Shown one piece after another: positions 1-8,849 of a DNA stretch of 64,000 nt (positions are counted from its first letter, which is position 1; the number at the start of each line of letters is the position of its first letter). The translations under genes were made by a program, and so were the position numbers. The notes beneath the pieces are model-generated. The model was not told where the DNA came from. It ran no database searches and worked only from the letters and a program-made list of their open reading frames with translations. Origin of the DNA: Bacteroidota bacterium (lineage in GTDB: Bacteria; Bacteroidota; Bacteroidia; Bacteroidales; JAAUTT01); the NCBI GenBank assembly GCA_023429135.1, contig JAEYWD010000062.1, forward strand, positions 120,186-184,185, written 5' to 3'.

Positions 1-1
1 A

Positions 2-118
2 GAAAGGTATTGTTCATCCAACATCCTTAAACTTAAGGATGTTGCAGATTGGGTAGGCCGTTACCAGGATTTCTGGAACAAAAAGCTTGATGCACTGGGA
101 GAATTTCTCGCAAAATGA
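2..118 (+). CDS. ArsR-family transcriptional regulator, C-terminal end (5' part outside window)
   Basis: The first 117 bases read open in one frame to a TGA and encode 38 residues ending in a VADWVGRYQDFW stretch followed by KKLDALGEFLAK. This Trp/Tyr/Phe-Trp pattern is the usual C-terminal helix of small winged-helix ArsR repressors. The next gene, 52 bases downstream, is an SRPBCC/AHSA1 protein. ArsR-SRPBCC pairs are common, with the regulator controlling its neighbour, which supports the call. The DNA-binding domain lies outside the window, so effector and operator cannot be judged. Confidence 0.6.
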   Translation, partial: ERYCSSNILKLKDVADWVGRYQDFWNKKLDALGEFLAK

Positions 119-170
119 AACACAGAATATAAACAGATAAAAAGAAGTAATCACCTTTAAAACTACAAAT

Positions 171-614
171 ATGGAAACAACACCATTAATAATTGAAAGA
201 ACGTATGATGCCCCTGTTCATAAGGTATGGCGAGCCATTACAAATAAGGAAGACATGAAGCAATGGTATTTCGATTTGCAGGAGTTTCGGCCAGAGATTG
301 GTTTTGAATTTACATTTACGGGTTGTGCTGAAGAAAGAGAATACCTGCATTTGTGCAAAGTTACCGAAGTGGTTGAAGGAAAACGTATTGCATATAGCTG
401 GAAGTATGATAATTATCCGGGAATGTCGTATGTATCTTTTGATTTAAAGGAGATGGGCAATAAAACACATCTCACGCTCACACATCGCGGCCTTGAAACT
501 TTCCCACAGGATATCCCCGATTTTGCTAAACAATGTTTTGCTGAAGGCTGGCAATATTTTATCGAGGTTGGTTTAAAGAATTATTTGGAATCAACTCAAG
601 TTTTACAGGAATAG
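171..614 (+). CDS. SRPBCC / AHSA1-domain protein
   Basis: 147 residues. It opens with an IIERTYDAPVHKVWRAITN segment, the standard first strand and helix of the Aha1-C/START-like (SRPBCC) fold, followed by KQWYFDLQEF and the late block GWQYFIEVGLKNYLE, typical of the last helix. The fold forms a hydrophobic cavity, and members bind small hydrophobic ligands or act as stress-related chaperone-like proteins; no ligand can be read from the sequence. The ATG is chosen because the domain begins at residue 6. The gene follows an ArsR-type regulator and probably forms an operon with it. Soluble, with no signal peptide. Confidence 0.8.
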   Translation: METTPLIIERTYDAPVHKVWRAITNKEDMKQWYFDLQEFRPEIGFEFTFTGCAEEREYLHLCKVTEVVEGKRIAYSWKYDNYPGMSYVSFDLKEMGNKTHLTLTHRGLETFPQDIPDFAKQCFAEGWQYFIEVGLKNYLESTQVLQE

Positions 615-624
615 TTTATTATTA

Positions 625-658
625 AGTTACGGGGTAAACCAGTTTTTATCCCGTAACT
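625..658 (+). terminator. Hairpin after the SRPBCC gene, possible terminator
   Basis: A perfect 9-bp stem (AGTTACGGG pairing with CCCGTAACT) encloses a 16-base loop, 10 bases after the SRPBCC stop. The downstream side is only moderately T-rich (GTATAATTTT), so termination is plausible but not certain. Confidence 0.45.
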
Positions 659-775
659 GTATAATTTTAAACTTTAGAATGTTAGACAGAACTTTTCAAT
701 CTTAAACACAACATCTACAAGGGCTTCGACGTTAAATCAAAAGAAACTATTTTTTATATCCAAATTTGGCCCTTT

Positions 776-1288
776 ATGAAAAAGATATTTTTATTATTTC
801 TGACTTCTATGGTGTGTTTAGGTGTTAATTCGCAAACAACACCAAAGTTTAATCTTACCAGGGATGGTGTTTCGCCGGTGGTTATAACTTTAGACGCAAG
901 TTTTACTGCTTATAAGATTTATGAAAAGGTGAAAAGCTGGAATGCATCACTCATTAAATATCCCGAAACAGGACTCCGGGTGGATAACCCCAATACCCAG
1001 GTAAAATTTGCGGGTTATAAGGATAACGCCTGGAAAATTCGTGATAACAACTTCGATCATTGGTACACCCTTCAGTACACACTCAATGTGGAAATAAAAG
1101 ATGGCCGATGCCGCGTAACTTTCGAAACCCCCGAAACCCGGTATAAAGTTTGGTATAATACTGATGGAAGCGTTATTCCTAAATTTAAGGAATCGGAAGC
1201 TTCGTTCGAAACTACCATCAATGCGCTATTAAATTCCTTGGTTACACATATTAAAAGTGTGCCCAAAAAAGTAGAAGATAACTGGTAA
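776..1288 (+). CDS. Secreted DUF4468-like protein
   Basis: 170 residues with a signal peptide (KK, then a hydrophobic stretch, cleavage near residue 19, NSQ|TT), so exported to the periplasm or surface. The body has YKIYEKVKSW near residue 45 and YTLQYTLNVEIKDGRCRVTFE near residues 98-118, which resembles the DUF4468 (TBP-like fold) family common in Bacteroidota. No catalytic motif is seen and the function is unknown. It stands alone between the SRPBCC gene and a GH13 enzyme. The family assignment is from memory of the domain pattern. Confidence 0.6.
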   Translation: MKKIFLLFLTSMVCLGVNSQTTPKFNLTRDGVSPVVITLDASFTAYKIYEKVKSWNASLIKYPETGLRVDNPNTQVKFAGYKDNAWKIRDNNFDHWYTLQYTLNVEIKDGRCRVTFETPETRYKVWYNTDGSVIPKFKESEASFETTINALLNSLVTHIKSVPKKVEDNW

Positions 1289-1531
1289 AACTTTTCTGAA
1301 AATTAGGTTTTAGTCAGAACTTTATTCCAAAAAGAAGTTTTTTGGTTAGAGCTTACCTTTGACCATATCGGGTTTACAATTCGGATTTGGTTTTCTCCTC
1401 TTTGTTTTTCTGTGGAAATTGCTTGATTTAATTAATGTCAAAACACTATTGATTTTCAATTTGTTTTGACTTATTTTTATATGACTTCCGATCCTGCAAA
1501 TCTCATTCTAAACAAAACAAGAAGGTTTGTT

Positions 1532-3376
1532 ATGAAACTTTTACCATTAGACATTTTAGGTCCACACGAACTACCTGGCAAACAGGTTAGATTTGGCTGT
1601 CTTTTTCCATGGATTTCTGCCGCCCAGGGAAATAAATTTTTTGTGAAAGTAATCCACGAAAACGATCAGTTTCTTCAGAAAATTCCGCCTAAAAGATTTT
1701 CACTTTCGCATTCCATAAATTCATTGTATGGAGATTTTTGGAGCGGAACCATTACCATTGATCCGGCCGATAAGGACTTCCCTGAATCGGCATGGGGTGA
1801 CGATGGCACATACGTTTACAGGTTCGAGCTCGAAAGTCCCCTTTTGACGAACCCGCTCGATTGGATAGTCGATCCTTATGCCCGTGAATTCGGGATTGGA
1901 CGGCAATCGGCTTTCACGCTCGGCTATCAGGATCATATCTGGGGCAATATAGAACAAAGCTGGAAAACCCCCGCCTTGAACGATCTGGTCGTATACGAAG
2001 TGATGTTCCATGAATTTGCAGCGGACCTAAACGGCGCTAAGTTAAAACTCCCTTACTTACACGACTTAGGCATTAACTGTCTGGAAATAATGCCAGTTGC
2101 CAATATCGACCGATCGGTTGACTGGGGTTTTGAACCTATTGGGCCTTTTGGACTTGATGAGCGTTTCGGAAATAGAAAAGACATGCAAAAGTTTGTGCAA
2201 GAAGCACATGAGAAGGGTATCGCGGTAATTCTCGATATGATTTATGGTCATACAGGTCAAAATTTTGCCTATGAATATGTTTATAAAAAACTAAACTATC
2301 ACCAAAATCCTTTTATGGGGCCATTCGCATGCGATATGTTTGGACCAAGTGCCGATTACAACCATGAATTTACGCAGGACTTTTATTTCACAGTAAACTA
2401 TTTCTGGCTCAACCGCTACCATATAGACGGTATCCGTTACGATTGTGTCCCGAATTATTATGAAGGATTTATGGACAAAGGTTATTCCAATCTTGTTTAC
2501 AATACATACCAAACAATTAAAAATACAAATGGAACTGGGCATTGGCAGCGCTTTTTTCATAACAACGGATTTCATCTTATTCAATGTGCAGAGCAATTAG
2601 AAAAACCAATTGAAATTGTTGAAAAAACCTATAGCAACTGCACCTGGCAAAACGGCACACTCAACTCAGCCGAAAAAGTGTCATCAGGAGATTTTGGTCA
2701 GTTATACGCTTTAGGGATGAGCTTTGGATTAGACGGTTATCCGCATACAGCAACTCACGGAAATGATATCATTGAGAAATCGGCCTTCCAGTATATCGAA
2801 AATCATGACCATCCCCGGTTTATCTGTAATTTTGGAACCAACAACCTTTATAAAGAGGTTTTCCGGGAAGGAAAACGCGAAAATTGGTTCAAGCTCCAGC
2901 CTTATGTTATTGGGTTATTACTTGCCAAAGGTATCCCCCTTATCTGGCACGGACAGGAGATAGTCGAAAACTATGATGTACCCGACAGTGGTACGGCTCG
3001 CATTGGAACCTTACGACCCGTACGATGGGAATACTTTTATACCGATGAAGGCAAGCCAACCATCAATCTCTTCAGGAAACTACTGGCATTGCGCGTTAAG
3101 GAGGAGGTGTTCCGCAGTGGAAATTATTATTTTATAAACAATTGGGAGGAACACCAGCAAAAAGGAATCCTTATGTTCGAGCGAAGGCTCGGAAATAAAT
3201 ATGCACTTGTGACTCTAAACTTTTCTAACGAAAGCTGTATATTAAAACATATTTTTCCTTTTGCAGGAAACTATATAGAAGCCTTGCACGGAGAAGACAA
3301 TTACTTTGCTGTGACACCAGGGCAGCAGGTAAATTTGTTCATACCTTCCAATTATGGCAGGGTTTGGCTGGTATAA
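1532..3376 (+). CDS. GH13 alpha-amylase-family enzyme (branching enzyme / trehalohydrolase-like)
   Basis: 614 residues from this ATG. The frame is open to an upstream TTG at 1466 and an ATG at 1481, but 1532 follows an AGAAGG ribosome-site-like sequence and begins the conserved part. An N-terminal CBM48-like beta domain precedes the TIM barrel. The four GH13 regions are visible (numbered from the 1466 start): DMIYGH near 257, the nucleophile in GIRYDC at D326, the acid/base in CAEQ at E376, and ENHD ending at D448. All three catalytic acids are present, so it should be active on alpha-glucans. The architecture resembles glycogen branching enzyme or malto-oligosyltrehalose trehalohydrolase; the exact reaction is undecided. 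No signal peptide, so cytoplasmic. No glycogen or trehalose genes lie beside it. Confidence 0.78.
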   Translation: MKLLPLDILGPHELPGKQVRFGCLFPWISAAQGNKFFVKVIHENDQFLQKIPPKRFSLSHSINSLYGDFWSGTITIDPADKDFPESAWGDDGTYVYRFELESPLLTNPLDWIVDPYAREFGIGRQSAFTLGYQDHIWGNIEQSWKTPALNDLVVYEVMFHEFAADLNGAKLKLPYLHDLGINCLEIMPVANIDRSVDWGFEPIGPFGLDERFGNRKDMQKFVQEAHEKGIAVILDMIYGHTGQNFAYEYVYKKLNYHQNPFMGPFACDMFGPSADYNHEFTQDFYFTVNYFWLNRYHIDGIRYDCVPNYYEGFMDKGYSNLVYNTYQTIKNTNGTGHWQRFFHNNGFHLIQCAEQLEKPIEIVEKTYSNCTWQNGTLNSAEKVSSGDFGQLYALGMSFGLDGYPHTATHGNDIIEKSAFQYIENHDHPRFICNFGTNNLYKEVFREGKRENWFKLQPYVIGLLLAKGIPLIWHGQEIVENYDVPDSGTARIGTLRPVRWEYFYTDEGKPTINLFRKLLALRVKEEVFRSGNYYFINNWEEHQQKGILMFERRLGNKYALVTLNFSNESCILKHIFPFAGNYIEALHGEDNYFAVTPGQQVNLFIPSNYGRVWLV

Positions 3377-3502
3377 AAAAAGTTTCGCGCCTACCGAAAG
3401 GATTCTTTTGAAAAACTCACCTTATTATTCATTCCTGATTTTTAGGCACCTGTTGCCGAAACTAAATTTGTTCCGTCTGTTTTTTCATAAAACGTTAAGG
3501 AA

Positions 3503-4225
3503 ATGAATAAGTTATTTACCATTATTATACTCTCAGCAGTGATATCATGCGGTCACAAAAGGGAACCTGCCAATGTTTCTGCACCGGGCTCCGAAAAAAC
3601 CGGGAAAACGAAAGTGTTAGAAACAGGTTCTGCCGCATTGCAGGATAAAACTCCCATTAAACAACTCGAAATATATCTCGATGGTTTTCATTTTGCTAAC
3701 GGAAATATGGCTATGCAAATGGAAGCACACCATTATTGCATGAAGCTGAATGAAGATGTAACCCAGTGTGTGATGTATGATGGAAATACAAAAGATGCTA
3801 AAATCATGGGCGTTGAGTATATTATTTCGGAACGCTTGTTTAAGAAACTTCCTGAGAATGAAAAGAAGCTGTGGCACAGCCATGTTTATGAAGTAAAATC
3901 GGGTACCCTGATTGCACCAGGTTTACCCGATGTTGCTGAAAAGGAACTGATGGAAGAAATTGTTTCCACCTATGGAAAAACCATCCATACCTGGCATACG
4001 AATATGGATCATGAGCTACCGCTGGGAATTCCTATGATTATGATGGGCTTTACCAAAGACGGACAGCTTGCCGATTCAATTCTGAAAAGGAGAGATAGCA
4101 TTTTTAATGTTTCATCGGCCGAAAAAAGAGAACAGCGTAAAAGTATTCCCGATCCAAAAATTCTCCCCGGAGCGAACGCATGGGAAAAAAATGAAGTTTT
4201 TCAACTGGAACTGAAGCGTAAATAA
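3503..4225 (+). CDS. DUF1264 (oil-body-associated-protein-like) lipoprotein
   Basis: 240 residues. A lipobox (VISC, Cys16) after a short hydrophobic segment predicts a lipoprotein signal. The mature part contains MEAHHYCMKLNEDVTQCVMYDG, GVEYIISERLF, LWHSHVYEV and KTIHTWHTN. These His-rich blocks are typical of the DUF1264/OBAP family, known from plants, fungi and bacteria. Biochemical function is not established. The conserved His residues hint at metal binding, which is inference. It sits alone with a 126-base gap to the GH13 gene. Confidence 0.72.
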   Translation: MNKLFTIIILSAVISCGHKREPANVSAPGSEKTGKTKVLETGSAALQDKTPIKQLEIYLDGFHFANGNMAMQMEAHHYCMKLNEDVTQCVMYDGNTKDAKIMGVEYIISERLFKKLPENEKKLWHSHVYEVKSGTLIAPGLPDVAEKELMEEIVSTYGKTIHTWHTNMDHELPLGIPMIMMGFTKDGQLADSILKRRDSIFNVSSAEKREQRKSIPDPKILPGANAWEKNEVFQLELKRK

Positions 4226-4695
4226 TTATAAGTCGATAGTCGATGGTGGCTATGTTGCATAGAAATGTAGATTTGATTATATGTTTTTTAAGGCTGAAGG
4301 CCTTGGATAACTCAGCCCAGGGCAAAGCGAAGCGGCGCCCTGGGTTAATCAAACAGAATTTTTTTGGCGGCGTGAAAATATGTTAAAAAGGCTCTATGCT
4401 TAACATCGCCGCAATTGTGATTCAATTAATATCAACAATAATATACAACAGAGCCTCGATAGTCGATAGCCAATACAAATACAAGTCGTTTTGAAGTAAT
4501 ACATTGAAAGGTTAAGGTAATTTGTAAAAGGAGTATTGACAGTGTACCTTAGTTTGTCGGTTAAACATGAGTCGCCTACTGTTACGATTTCAAAAAAATT
4601 ATGCAAAAGGGAACCAAAACTAACTTCTGACCGTAAACGAGCTTGTTTGGTTTATCATTAACCAACAATTTATTACTAACCTAAAATTATCAATT
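4226..4695. other. Gene-free 470-base spacer with repeat-like debris
   Basis: No credible ORF. It holds two copies of a TCGATAGTCGAT tract (near 4234 and 4456), a GC-rich hairpin at 4315-4344, and a 7-bp inverted repeat AGGCTCT/AGAGCCT (4389-4395 and 4450-4456) enclosing 54 bases. It looks like accumulated intergenic repeat remnants. The last 50 bases should carry the promoter of the DUF805 gene, but no clear box was seen. Confidence 0.5.
4315..4345. repeat. REP-like GC-rich palindrome
   Basis: CCCAGGGC and GCCCTGGG form a perfect 8-bp stem around an AAGCGAAGC-containing loop, much more GC-rich than the flanking DNA. No T-tract follows on either strand, so it is not an obvious terminator. 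Its form suits a dispersed intergenic palindrome. Copy number in the genome cannot be judged from one window. Confidence 0.45.
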
Positions 4696-5046
4696 ATGTT
4701 TGAAGCTCCCTTTTCTTTCGAAGGCCGGATCAGAAGGACTGAGTACGGTATTAGCATGATTATTTATTTTGTTGCAGCAATGATCATGAATGTTCTGATC
4801 ACGCAATCTCTTTTCTTTTTTATTCTTTACATTCCAATTTTGTGGTTCTTATGGGCTCAGGGCGCAAAAAGATGTCACGATAGAAACAACAGCGGCTGGT
4901 ATCAGATTATTCCTTTATATGAACTTTGGATGCTTTTTGCCGAAGGCGACTCTGGACCAAATGATTTTGGCGACGATCCAAAAGCTCCTGAAGCAATGAG
5001 AACCAGTACCCAGAAAGACATTCTGGATAGTGAGGTAAGTCTTTAA
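4696..5046 (+). CDS. DUF805 membrane protein
   Basis: 116 residues. It starts FSFEGRIRRTEYG, then has two or three hydrophobic segments (about 16-55), AKRCHDRNNSGWYQIIPLY, and a C-terminal GDSGPNDFGDDPK. The F.GR.(R)xE(Y/F) start, the RxHDxxxSGW motif and the GPNxYGxDP tail are hallmarks of DUF805 (YhaH-type) inner-membrane proteins. Function is unknown. It is followed 23 bases later by an RDD membrane protein, probably co-transcribed. Confidence 0.88.
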   Translation: MFEAPFSFEGRIRRTEYGISMIIYFVAAMIMNVLITQSLFFFILYIPILWFLWAQGAKRCHDRNNSGWYQIIPLYELWMLFAEGDSGPNDFGDDPKAPEAMRTSTQKDILDSEVSL

Positions 5047-5069
5047 TTCTTTACCAAACTGTTTTGACT

Positions 5070-5513
5070 ATGGAAAATAACGATGTTTTGGACTCAGGAG
5101 TTCTTGATCAGCAAATTACTAAAACGGAAACTTATGAATATGCAAGCACCGGGAAACGGTTTGCAAATTTTATAATTGACAGGATTGTAATTTTTATTTT
5201 GATTTTTATTTGTGGAATAATATATGCGATTGCTTTCCCGGGTGAGGAAGAAATGGGAACCTTAACTTCTTACCTGATTGGGTATTCAGTGCTTGTTTTG
5301 TATTACACCATTCTCGAAAGTTCTACAGGGAAAACAGTGGGTAAAATGATTACGGGAACAAGGGTTTTAAATGATGACAATTCATCGCCTTCAACGGGTA
5401 CAATACTTAAAAGAACTCTTTGCCGTATCATTCCCTTTGAAGCGTTTTCTTTTCTTGGAGGAAATAATGGTTGGCACGACACTTTGACTTACACACAGGT
5501 GGTTAACGATTAA
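5070..5513 (+). CDS. RDD-family membrane protein
   Basis: 147 residues from the ATG at 5070; an in-frame TTG two codons upstream is less likely. The RDD motif appears as GKRFANFIIDRIV, followed by two hydrophobic segments and the second signature SSTGKTVGKMITGTRVL. RDD proteins are small inner-membrane proteins; some have been linked to ion transport, but no substrate can be read here. Its stop abuts, with no spacer, the stop of the convergent RDD gene on the other strand. Confidence 0.85.
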   Translation: MENNDVLDSGVLDQQITKTETYEYASTGKRFANFIIDRIVIFILIFICGIIYAIAFPGEEEMGTLTSYLIGYSVLVLYYTILESSTGKTVGKMITGTRVLNDDNSSPSTGTILKRTLCRIIPFEAFSFLGGNNGWHDTLTYTQVVND

Positions 5514-6233
5514 TTACCTGGTCAAACTTACAAAATCTTTTATTAAAGTCTTAAGAAACAGATTCTTGTCATGAGGAGCAACTACACCAAGTTGCTTCTC
5601 TATTTTATAAACAAGCTTATCACGGGCGTCATAATGATTATCTGTAGGATATTTGGCAACCCTGTCGAGAGTTTCCTTTATAAGAAGCATTTCTTCCTCT
5701 TTAAACTTTATAACTCCCGGATAAACAGGAGTATAATTTTTGAGGTTTTCCATCGAAAGAATGCGGCTCAACGAAAAGCGGTTTGCATTGATAAGCTTCA
5801 CAACGGTGGTGTCGGCCAGGAAATCGCCCAAACGCTGCCCTTTTTCGGTCGACGAAATGGTTATCAGTGCCAGGGTTCCCAAGGTTAAAGTAATATCAAT
5901 AAAGCGGAAAACAGTTCGCATTAAAAAATCGAAAAAGCCGGGACGTTCACCATTAATTTTTACCACCCGGATTTTCATAAACTTTTTACCAGGTGTTTGT
6001 CCGTGATTTAAAGTTTCGCAAAGCAAATGATAAAAAAAAGCTGCAGGAGTGGATATAAACAAATAATTCAGCGAGGCTGCATCAATAAATATAGATGAAA
6101 AAGCATAAATAATGAGGCTTCCGAGATATACAATTACCAGATCGATTCCGGTAGAAACAGCTCTTTCCGATACTGTAGCAAGCTCGTATTCGATAGTTAC
6201 GTTTTGCGTGGTGGTAATATTTATTTTTTTCAT
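5514..6233 (-). CDS. RDD-family membrane protein with C-terminal soluble extension
   Basis: 239 residues. The N-terminal RDD domain reads VSERAVSTGIDLVIVYLGSL (Arg then Asp), with membrane segments about 30-50 and 60-75, the GQTPGKKFMKIRVVKING motif, and a third segment near 115-130. Residues 150-239 form a soluble tail (KEEEMLLIKETLDRVAKY and similar). It lies back to back with the SpoIIM gene (49-base divergent gap). RDD plus SpoIIM plus MoxR/DUF58 is a conserved Bacteroidota neighbourhood, so it likely functions with that operon at the membrane. Confidence 0.85.
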   Translation of the reverse strand: MKKINITTTQNVTIEYELATVSERAVSTGIDLVIVYLGSLIIYAFSSIFIDAASLNYLFISTPAAFFYHLLCETLNHGQTPGKKFMKIRVVKINGERPGFFDFLMRTVFRFIDITLTLGTLALITISSTEKGQRLGDFLADTTVVKLINANRFSLSRILSMENLKNYTPVYPGVIKFKEEEMLLIKETLDRVAKYPTDNHYDARDKLVYKIEKQLGVVAPHDKNLFLKTLIKDFVSLTR

Positions 6234-6282
6234 ATGGTGGTTTCCAAAATTTTATTTAATTCGCATATAAGAAAGACGGTAA

Positions 6283-8124
6283 ATGAAAGAATCAAAATTC
6301 GTCGAGCAAAATAAGAAAAATTGGTTGGAATTCGAAACCGACCTTCGAACCGAAAATATAAAGACCCGACATAGCAAGTTGTTTATTCAGGTAACCGACG
6401 ACCTTTCGTATGCCCGTACTTTTTTCAAATATAGGTCCGTACGCGTATACCTGAACGGAATTGCCCAGTTACTTTTTAATAATCTTTATCAAAACCAGTC
6501 GACAGGAAAGAGTGGTTTCGTAAAATTCTGGAAATACGACCTTCCTTATCAGATCCATTGTGCACGCAAAGAATTCCGGATTTCTTTCATCATTTTTATT
6601 CTTGCCATGGGGATTGGCGTGCTTTCGAGCATTTACGACAAAGAGTTTGCACGGCTCATTCTTGGTAACGACTATGTTCAGATGACCATCGAAAATATTA
6701 AGTCGAACGATGCTATGGCTGTCTATAAAAAAGCCAACGAAGCTCAGATGTTCCTAGGTATTACCATCAATAATCTGATTGTGGCTATGTATACATTTGT
6801 GCTGGGTGTGTTCATGTCTATTGGTACTGTCCTGGCATTACTGCGTAACGGCATTATGGTGGGAGTTTTCCAGTACTTTTTCGTTGAAAGGGGTCTGTTT
6901 AAAGAATCGTTCCTTACCATCTGGCAGCATGGCACCATCGAAATATCGTGCATTATTATTGCCGGTGCAGCAGGTTTGACATTAGGCCGGGGCCTGGTTT
7001 TTCCGGGAACTTATTCGCGCATCAATTCTTTAAAAATATCGGCATTAAGAGGGTTAAAGATTTTTCTGGGTATTACGCCGCTTATTGTTCTTGCTGGTTT
7101 TATCGAAAGCTTCATTACCCGCTATACCAATGTTCCTGATTTTGTGAGGATAATGGTAATTTTGCTTTCGCTGTCGTTTATTCTTTTCTATTTTGTATGG
7201 TATCCTTGGTACCTGAAAAAGCGTAAGATGTTTGTGGTAAATGATTCGGAGAAAATAAGCTACAAAGAACCTGTCAGGTACGATTTCAGCAGAATTCTGA
7301 CAGCTCCCGAAATTATTGGAAATTCATTCAAATATTTCAGTAATAATATTTTACCTTTTTTAATAATGGTAACGGGATTTGCCTTGCTGCATGCATTAAC
7401 AACGCTGGCTTTTTCCACTTATCAGACTTCCAATGAGCTGGATGTCAATTCTCATTCTTTTATTACCTTTTTTAATCTTGACTGTATCAGAGCGCATTTC
7501 TGGATAGGTGCAGTAACGCTAACGTTGCTCCAGATAAATCTTTCCGGTAGTATCCGCAGAATTTTGGAGAGCAGCGATGGTAAAAAGCGGTCGGGTTATC
7601 TTTATCTTATTTCATCTTCTTTAATATCTTCTTTTCTTATTTTATTACCGTTCTATTTTGATGTTTTCTGGGGTGTGGCTTCATTTATTATGCTGAGTCC
7701 GATCTTGTTTACCGCTGTTTATAAAAGCTATAACGAGAATGTAATTTTTCCCCTGGCGATAGGTGAAACATTTGGTTTGTTGAGTAACTCCTGGGGGAAG
7801 CAATATGGTAACAGTTTCAAAATATTTGTGTTTATAATAGTAGTTTATATATTGCTGAATACAGAAGTCGCCTGGAATTATATCCAAATGTTTCTGATGA
7901 ATTTTAAATACGACGAACAAACAACCTATCTGCTCGAAATTTTTATACTTTCGTTCATAACGATTGCAATCATTTCAGTTTATGCATACTTTCTTATATC
8001 TACGTCAATATTCAATTATTATGCTTTCAGGGAAATTTCGATGGCCGAAAGTCTGAACCAGCGAATTGATATGTTTGGTGAAAGAAAAGTTTTATTTGGA
8101 TTTGAAAAGGAACAGAACCGATGA
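6283..8124 (+). CDS. SpoIIM/DUF95-family integral membrane protein
   Basis: 613 residues with many membrane segments. The region about 75-245 matches the stage II sporulation protein M family: a membrane segment near 105-120, an extracytoplasmic loop, then MFLGITINNLIVAMYTFVLGV, GTVLALLRNGIMVG and GTIEISCIIIAGAAGL. In non-sporeformers this family has no sporulation role; it is usually linked to MoxR ATPases and vWA-like proteins. The C-terminal half (about 330-600) adds further membrane helices. It overlaps the next gene by 4 bases (ATGA), which indicates translational coupling. Confidence 0.85.
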   Translation: MKESKFVEQNKKNWLEFETDLRTENIKTRHSKLFIQVTDDLSYARTFFKYRSVRVYLNGIAQLLFNNLYQNQSTGKSGFVKFWKYDLPYQIHCARKEFRISFIIFILAMGIGVLSSIYDKEFARLILGNDYVQMTIENIKSNDAMAVYKKANEAQMFLGITINNLIVAMYTFVLGVFMSIGTVLALLRNGIMVGVFQYFFVERGLFKESFLTIWQHGTIEISCIIIAGAAGLTLGRGLVFPGTYSRINSLKISALRGLKIFLGITPLIVLAGFIESFITRYTNVPDFVRIMVILLSLSFILFYFVWYPWYLKKRKMFVVNDSEKISYKEPVRYDFSRILTAPEIIGNSFKYFSNNILPFLIMVTGFALLHALTTLAFSTYQTSNELDVNSHSFITFFNLDCIRAHFWIGAVTLTLLQINLSGSIRRILESSDGKKRSGYLYLISSSLISSFLILLPFYFDVFWGVASFIMLSPILFTAVYKSYNENVIFPLAIGETFGLLSNSWGKQYGNSFKIFVFIIVVYILLNTEVAWNYIQMFLMNFKYDEQTTYLLEIFILSFITIAIISVYAYFLISTSIFNYYAFREISMAESLNQRIDMFGERKVLFGFEKEQNR

Positions 8125-8849
8125 ACGGCCTTAAATTAATTATTTTCTTTATTCTTGCCCTGCTTTTGAAAAGCCAAGGTGCTTTCAGCCAGAATAATCA
8201 GAGGTTTGTCAGTAAGGAGAATTGGGAGAGGCATGCCCGGGAGTATAATTATAATGAGAGCAATTCGAGAAAAGAGAAAAAAAAGAACCCGGATAAAAAT
8301 ATCAACCGCGACGGCAAAAAAGTTAAAGAGAAAGCAGATCGTGGGGAAAGTTCTTTCTCGTTGCCTTTTTTTTCGGGAAATTCGGGTGTAGTTTATCTGT
8401 TTATTGCCATTGTCGCTATTGGACTTATATTGCTGATGGTTGTTTTAATCGTCAGTCTTTTCCGGGGACCTGTGAATCAGTCCTTACCCGAAATTAAGCC
8501 TACTATAGGTTCAGGATATGAAAACATTGAAAAAGCAAATCTTGATGGTGATTTGCAGTATGCATTAAAGGCGGGCGAATACAAGGAAGCTGTTCGGCTC
8601 AGGTATCTGATGTTGCTGCGTTTGCTCAATAAACATAAACTGGTTATCTGGAAAAAAGATAAGACCAACGGCCATTATCTCAGGGAAATGTATGGAAAAA
8701 AGGAGTTTGACTTATTCAGGAAGTTAACCTTACAATTTGAAAGAATATGGTATGGCGAAATAACCATTACCGATCGGGAATACTCAGGAATTATTCCCGT
8801 ATTTGAACAAATACAACAATCAATCGAGCCTCGTGAAATCCACCAATAA
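8121..8849 (+). CDS. DUF4129-like membrane-anchored protein
   Basis: 242 residues. A signal-like N-terminus (hydrophobic 4-18, cut near AFSQ) is followed by a highly charged Lys/Asp/Asn linker and a membrane segment near 92-115 (VVYLFIAIVAIGLILLMVVLIV). The cytoplasmic domain carries KEAVRLRYLMLLRLLNKHKLVIWKKDKTNGHYLREM and TLQFERIWYGE, the pattern of DUF4129 domains. It overlaps SpoIIM by 4 bases and runs into the DUF4350 gene. Function is unknown; the context suggests a component of a MoxR-dependent membrane complex. Confidence 0.78.
   Translation: MNGLKLIIFFILALLLKSQGAFSQNNQRFVSKENWERHAREYNYNESNSRKEKKKNPDKNINRDGKKVKEKADRGESSFSLPFFSGNSGVVYLFIAIVAIGLILLMVVLIVSLFRGPVNQSLPEIKPTIGSGYENIEKANLDGDLQYALKAGEYKEAVRLRYLMLLRLLNKHKLVIWKKDKTNGHYLREMYGKKEFDLFRKLTLQFERIWYGEITITDREYSGIIPVFEQIQQSIEPREIHQ

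Noticed and set aside
4389..4456. AGGCTCT/AGAGCCT inverted repeat as an IS end pair
   Set aside because: Arms are only 7 bases, no target-site duplication or transposase remnant is visible.
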